From contig JAGWPH010000097.1 of the NCBI GenBank assembly GCA_028870615.1, forward strand, positions 1 to 7,202: DNA of 7,202 nucleotides, written 5' to 3'. The notes under the pieces are model-generated. The model was given only the letters and a program-made list of their open reading frames with translations. It did no database searches and was not told where the DNA came from. Source of the stretch: Betaproteobacteria bacterium. Its GTDB lineage: Bacteria > Pseudomonadota > Gammaproteobacteria > Burkholderiales > Ferrovaceae. The number at the start of each line of letters is the position of its first letter. The stretch's first letter is position 1. The translations under genes and the position numbers were made by a program. This document shows positions 5,759-7,202 of the stretch, in pieces.

Positions 5759-7063
5759 ATGTTCGGAACCACCACCAGTCTGGTATGGCCTGACGGGCCT
5801 CCTGAAAGAGCCAAACTAATCCCCACGGGCAAATCGGGAGGGGCAGGCGAAATCTTTGCGATCGAAAATAAACCCAACTACGTTGCAAAAATTTATCACT
5901 CTGTCACGACGAAAGAGCAGTTAGATAAATACTCAAACAAAATCAGGTGGATGGTAAACAACAAACCTACCCTGCCTGAAATTCCTGCTGATTACGATAC
6001 GGTCGTACAACTTGCATGGCCCGTTGCACAGGTCATGAGGGACGGCCGCTTTGTGGGTTTCGTGATGGAAAAAATCGACTTCAGCCGAACGCTGGAGCTG
6101 GATTATTTGCTGACCCGCAGGCAAGCAGAGCAGGAAGGCTTTCAGGTGGATTTTGGGAAACTGATGACGGTGTCCTACAACCTGGCATCCATTATCAACA
6201 GTCTGCACAGCAAGAAGATTGCAGTGGTGGATTTAAAACCCATGAACCTGAAGGTCTATAAGTCCGAATTGTACGTTTCGATTCTGGACTGTGATGGGTT
6301 TTGTATTTATTCCGATACGTTCCGTTCTGATGCGCCCCAGGTAACGCAGGAATATCTTGCCCCTGAATTTCACGGAACGGCTGTGAACGATCCGGAGTCC
6401 CAGGACTGGTTTGCCTTGGCCACCATCATTTTTCGGTTGTTGAACTATGGGATACATCCGTATGTGGGAATCTCTGAAAACCGCCTCAAATACCCCGATG
6501 AATTGGCCGCTCGAATAAAACTCGGCCTCTACCCTTATGGAAAAGTTGCCCACAAGGGGATACGAACTGCACCCGCCAGTGTGCATGAATCATTTCCTGA
6601 CAGCCTGAGGGCACTTTTCGATCGAGCCTTTGGGTGGGGCCCCGGCGGTAGGCCCAGCGCCTATGAGTGGGCCAGTATGCTTGGAGAGTATGCCAACAGA
6701 AACTCGGGGCAGATGTCCCATTGCGCCAGTGGCCATATTCAGTTTTTTGGCAAGGGCTGCCCAACATGCCTGCGAGAAGGAATCATTCGAACGCATGCGT
6801 TGGAACAAAATAAATTCGGGACGAAAATCAGGATGGCGCCCCAAAAAACATTGCGCCACATGCAGAAATCGTTTAACCGCACGCACACCTCCCCTTTCCA
6901 GGCATCGCTGGCGCGGCAGCTTCAGACACCTTCCATACAAATTATGCTGACCGCGGCGCCGCAACGCCCTGCAATGCCACTTCATGTTGAGATCATGAAT
7001 GCTGTTTCTCTGGAAATCCTCTGGATCCTTGGCATGGCAACCACTATCTGGTGGCTCAAGTGA
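5759..7063 (+). CDS. Ser/Thr-type protein kinase with zinc ribbon and hydrophobic tail (YegI-like)
   Basis: A 434-residue protein kinase. The domain fills residues 15-312: glycine-rich loop GKSGGAGEIF (24-33), ATP-anchoring K44 in VAKIY, catalytic loop VVDLKPMNL with D158, K160 and N163, metal-binding LDCDGF (D177/D179, 177-181), YLAPEFHG (199-206) and D216 in DWFALA. Catalytic residues are present, although the usual HRD is VVD and DFG reads DGF. Next comes a probable zinc ribbon: C322, H326, C334 and C337 in CASGH...CPTC. A basic linker follows, then a hydrophobic stretch near 415-433 that could anchor it in the membrane. E. coli YegI also pairs a kinase with PP2C and VWA genes. It probably phosphorylates a target shared with the phosphatase. 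ATG 5759 is the only possible start: a stop codon lies at 5741-5743. The ribosome binding site is poor. Confidence 0.9.
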   Translation: MFGTTTSLVWPDGPPERAKLIPTGKSGGAGEIFAIENKPNYVAKIYHSVTTKEQLDKYSNKIRWMVNNKPTLPEIPADYDTVVQLAWPVAQVMRDGRFVGFVMEKIDFSRTLELDYLLTRRQAEQEGFQVDFGKLMTVSYNLASIINSLHSKKIAVVDLKPMNLKVYKSELYVSILDCDGFCIYSDTFRSDAPQVTQEYLAPEFHGTAVNDPESQDWFALATIIFRLLNYGIHPYVGISENRLKYPDELAARIKLGLYPYGKVAHKGIRTAPASVHESFPDSLRALFDRAFGWGPGGRPSAYEWASMLGEYANRNSGQMSHCASGHIQFFGKGCPTCLREGIIRTHALEQNKFGTKIRMAPQKTLRHMQKSFNRTHTSPFQASLARQLQTPSIQIMLTAAPQRPAMPLHVEIMNAVSLEILWILGMATTIWWLK

Positions 7064-7093
7064 TCCTGATTTATTGGTTTGGGAGAAGGAACT

Positions 7094-7202
7094 TTGTCTA
7101 GCGATTTGGTCGCTTCCATAGCTTTCATAGCGTTCGCGCTGGGGTTGGCCTGGTGGTGGAGACCACGACAAGTGGGGAACCCGGCGGCCTGGATCATGCT
7201 CG
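7094..7202 (+). CDS. Start of a small or longer membrane protein, cut by the window end
   Basis: An open frame begins at TTG 7094 and runs off the window after 36 codons. The product would begin MSSDLVASIAFIAFALGLAW, a short N-terminus followed by a hydrophobic helix, then WWRPRQVGNPAAW, a positive patch on the expected cytoplasmic side. I recognise no family. The start is supported by GGGAG at 7081-7085, 8 bases upstream. The TTG stands 30 bases after the kinase stop, so it is probably in the same operon. An inverted repeat, AGCGA...TCGCT (7100-7114), overlaps the first codons and might reduce translation. Only the N-terminus is seen, so the identity cannot be settled. Confidence 0.5.
   Translation, partial: MSSDLVASIAFIAFALGLAWWWRPRQVGNPAAWIML

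Noticed and set aside
7064..7093. Terminator after the kinase gene
   Set aside because: No inverted repeat is seen, and a ribosome binding site for the next frame occupies the region.
6590..7171. Minus-strand ORF of 193 codons
   Set aside because: It is opposite the kinase C-terminal part with its zinc ribbon; the composition is that of a shadow frame.

Overview
The window looks like a chromosomal segment of a proteobacterium. The Kup-type potassium transporter, the stand-alone DEDDy exonuclease and the codon usage would fit a betaproteobacterium, but this is inference, because there is no rRNA or other marker to place it. No tRNA, rRNA, CRISPR array or complete mobile element was found.

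Left part (1-1951): a plus-strand gene for a small acidic protein, probably of the DUF1877/YfbM type, converges on a minus-strand gene for a DEDDy 3'-5' exonuclease, with 10 bases between the stop codons. The exonuclease begins at a TTG codon that overlaps by 7 bases the end of a decayed diguanylate cyclase gene. The reading frame of that gene switches back and forth, its GGDEF motif reads GGDGF, and the start of the domain seems to be deleted. An AT-rich strip with a 15-base palindrome separates this pseudogene from kup.

Middle (1952-4250): an intact kup gene lies on the minus strand. Just upstream, and partly overlapping the possible longer kup starts, is a 40-codon ORF with a very good ribosome binding site, whereas no kup start has one. 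This suggests a leader peptide with coupled translation. About 290 bases between this ORF and the next operon hold several small inverted repeats and one plausible extended -10 promoter, but no gene.

Right part (4251-7202): three plus-strand genes encode a VWA-domain protein with an intact MIDAS, a PP2C-like protein phosphatase, and a Ser/Thr-type protein kinase with a C-terminal zinc ribbon and hydrophobic tail. This matches the known TerY-phosphorylation (TerY-P) triad, equivalent to E. coli yegL-yegK-yegI. The kinase and phosphatase would set the phosphorylation of shared targets, and the VWA protein would act as metal-dependent scaffold. Such triads are linked by comparative genomics to stress and genome-defence contexts. 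A fourth gene for a small predicted membrane protein begins right after the kinase and runs off the window; it may be a further member of the operon.
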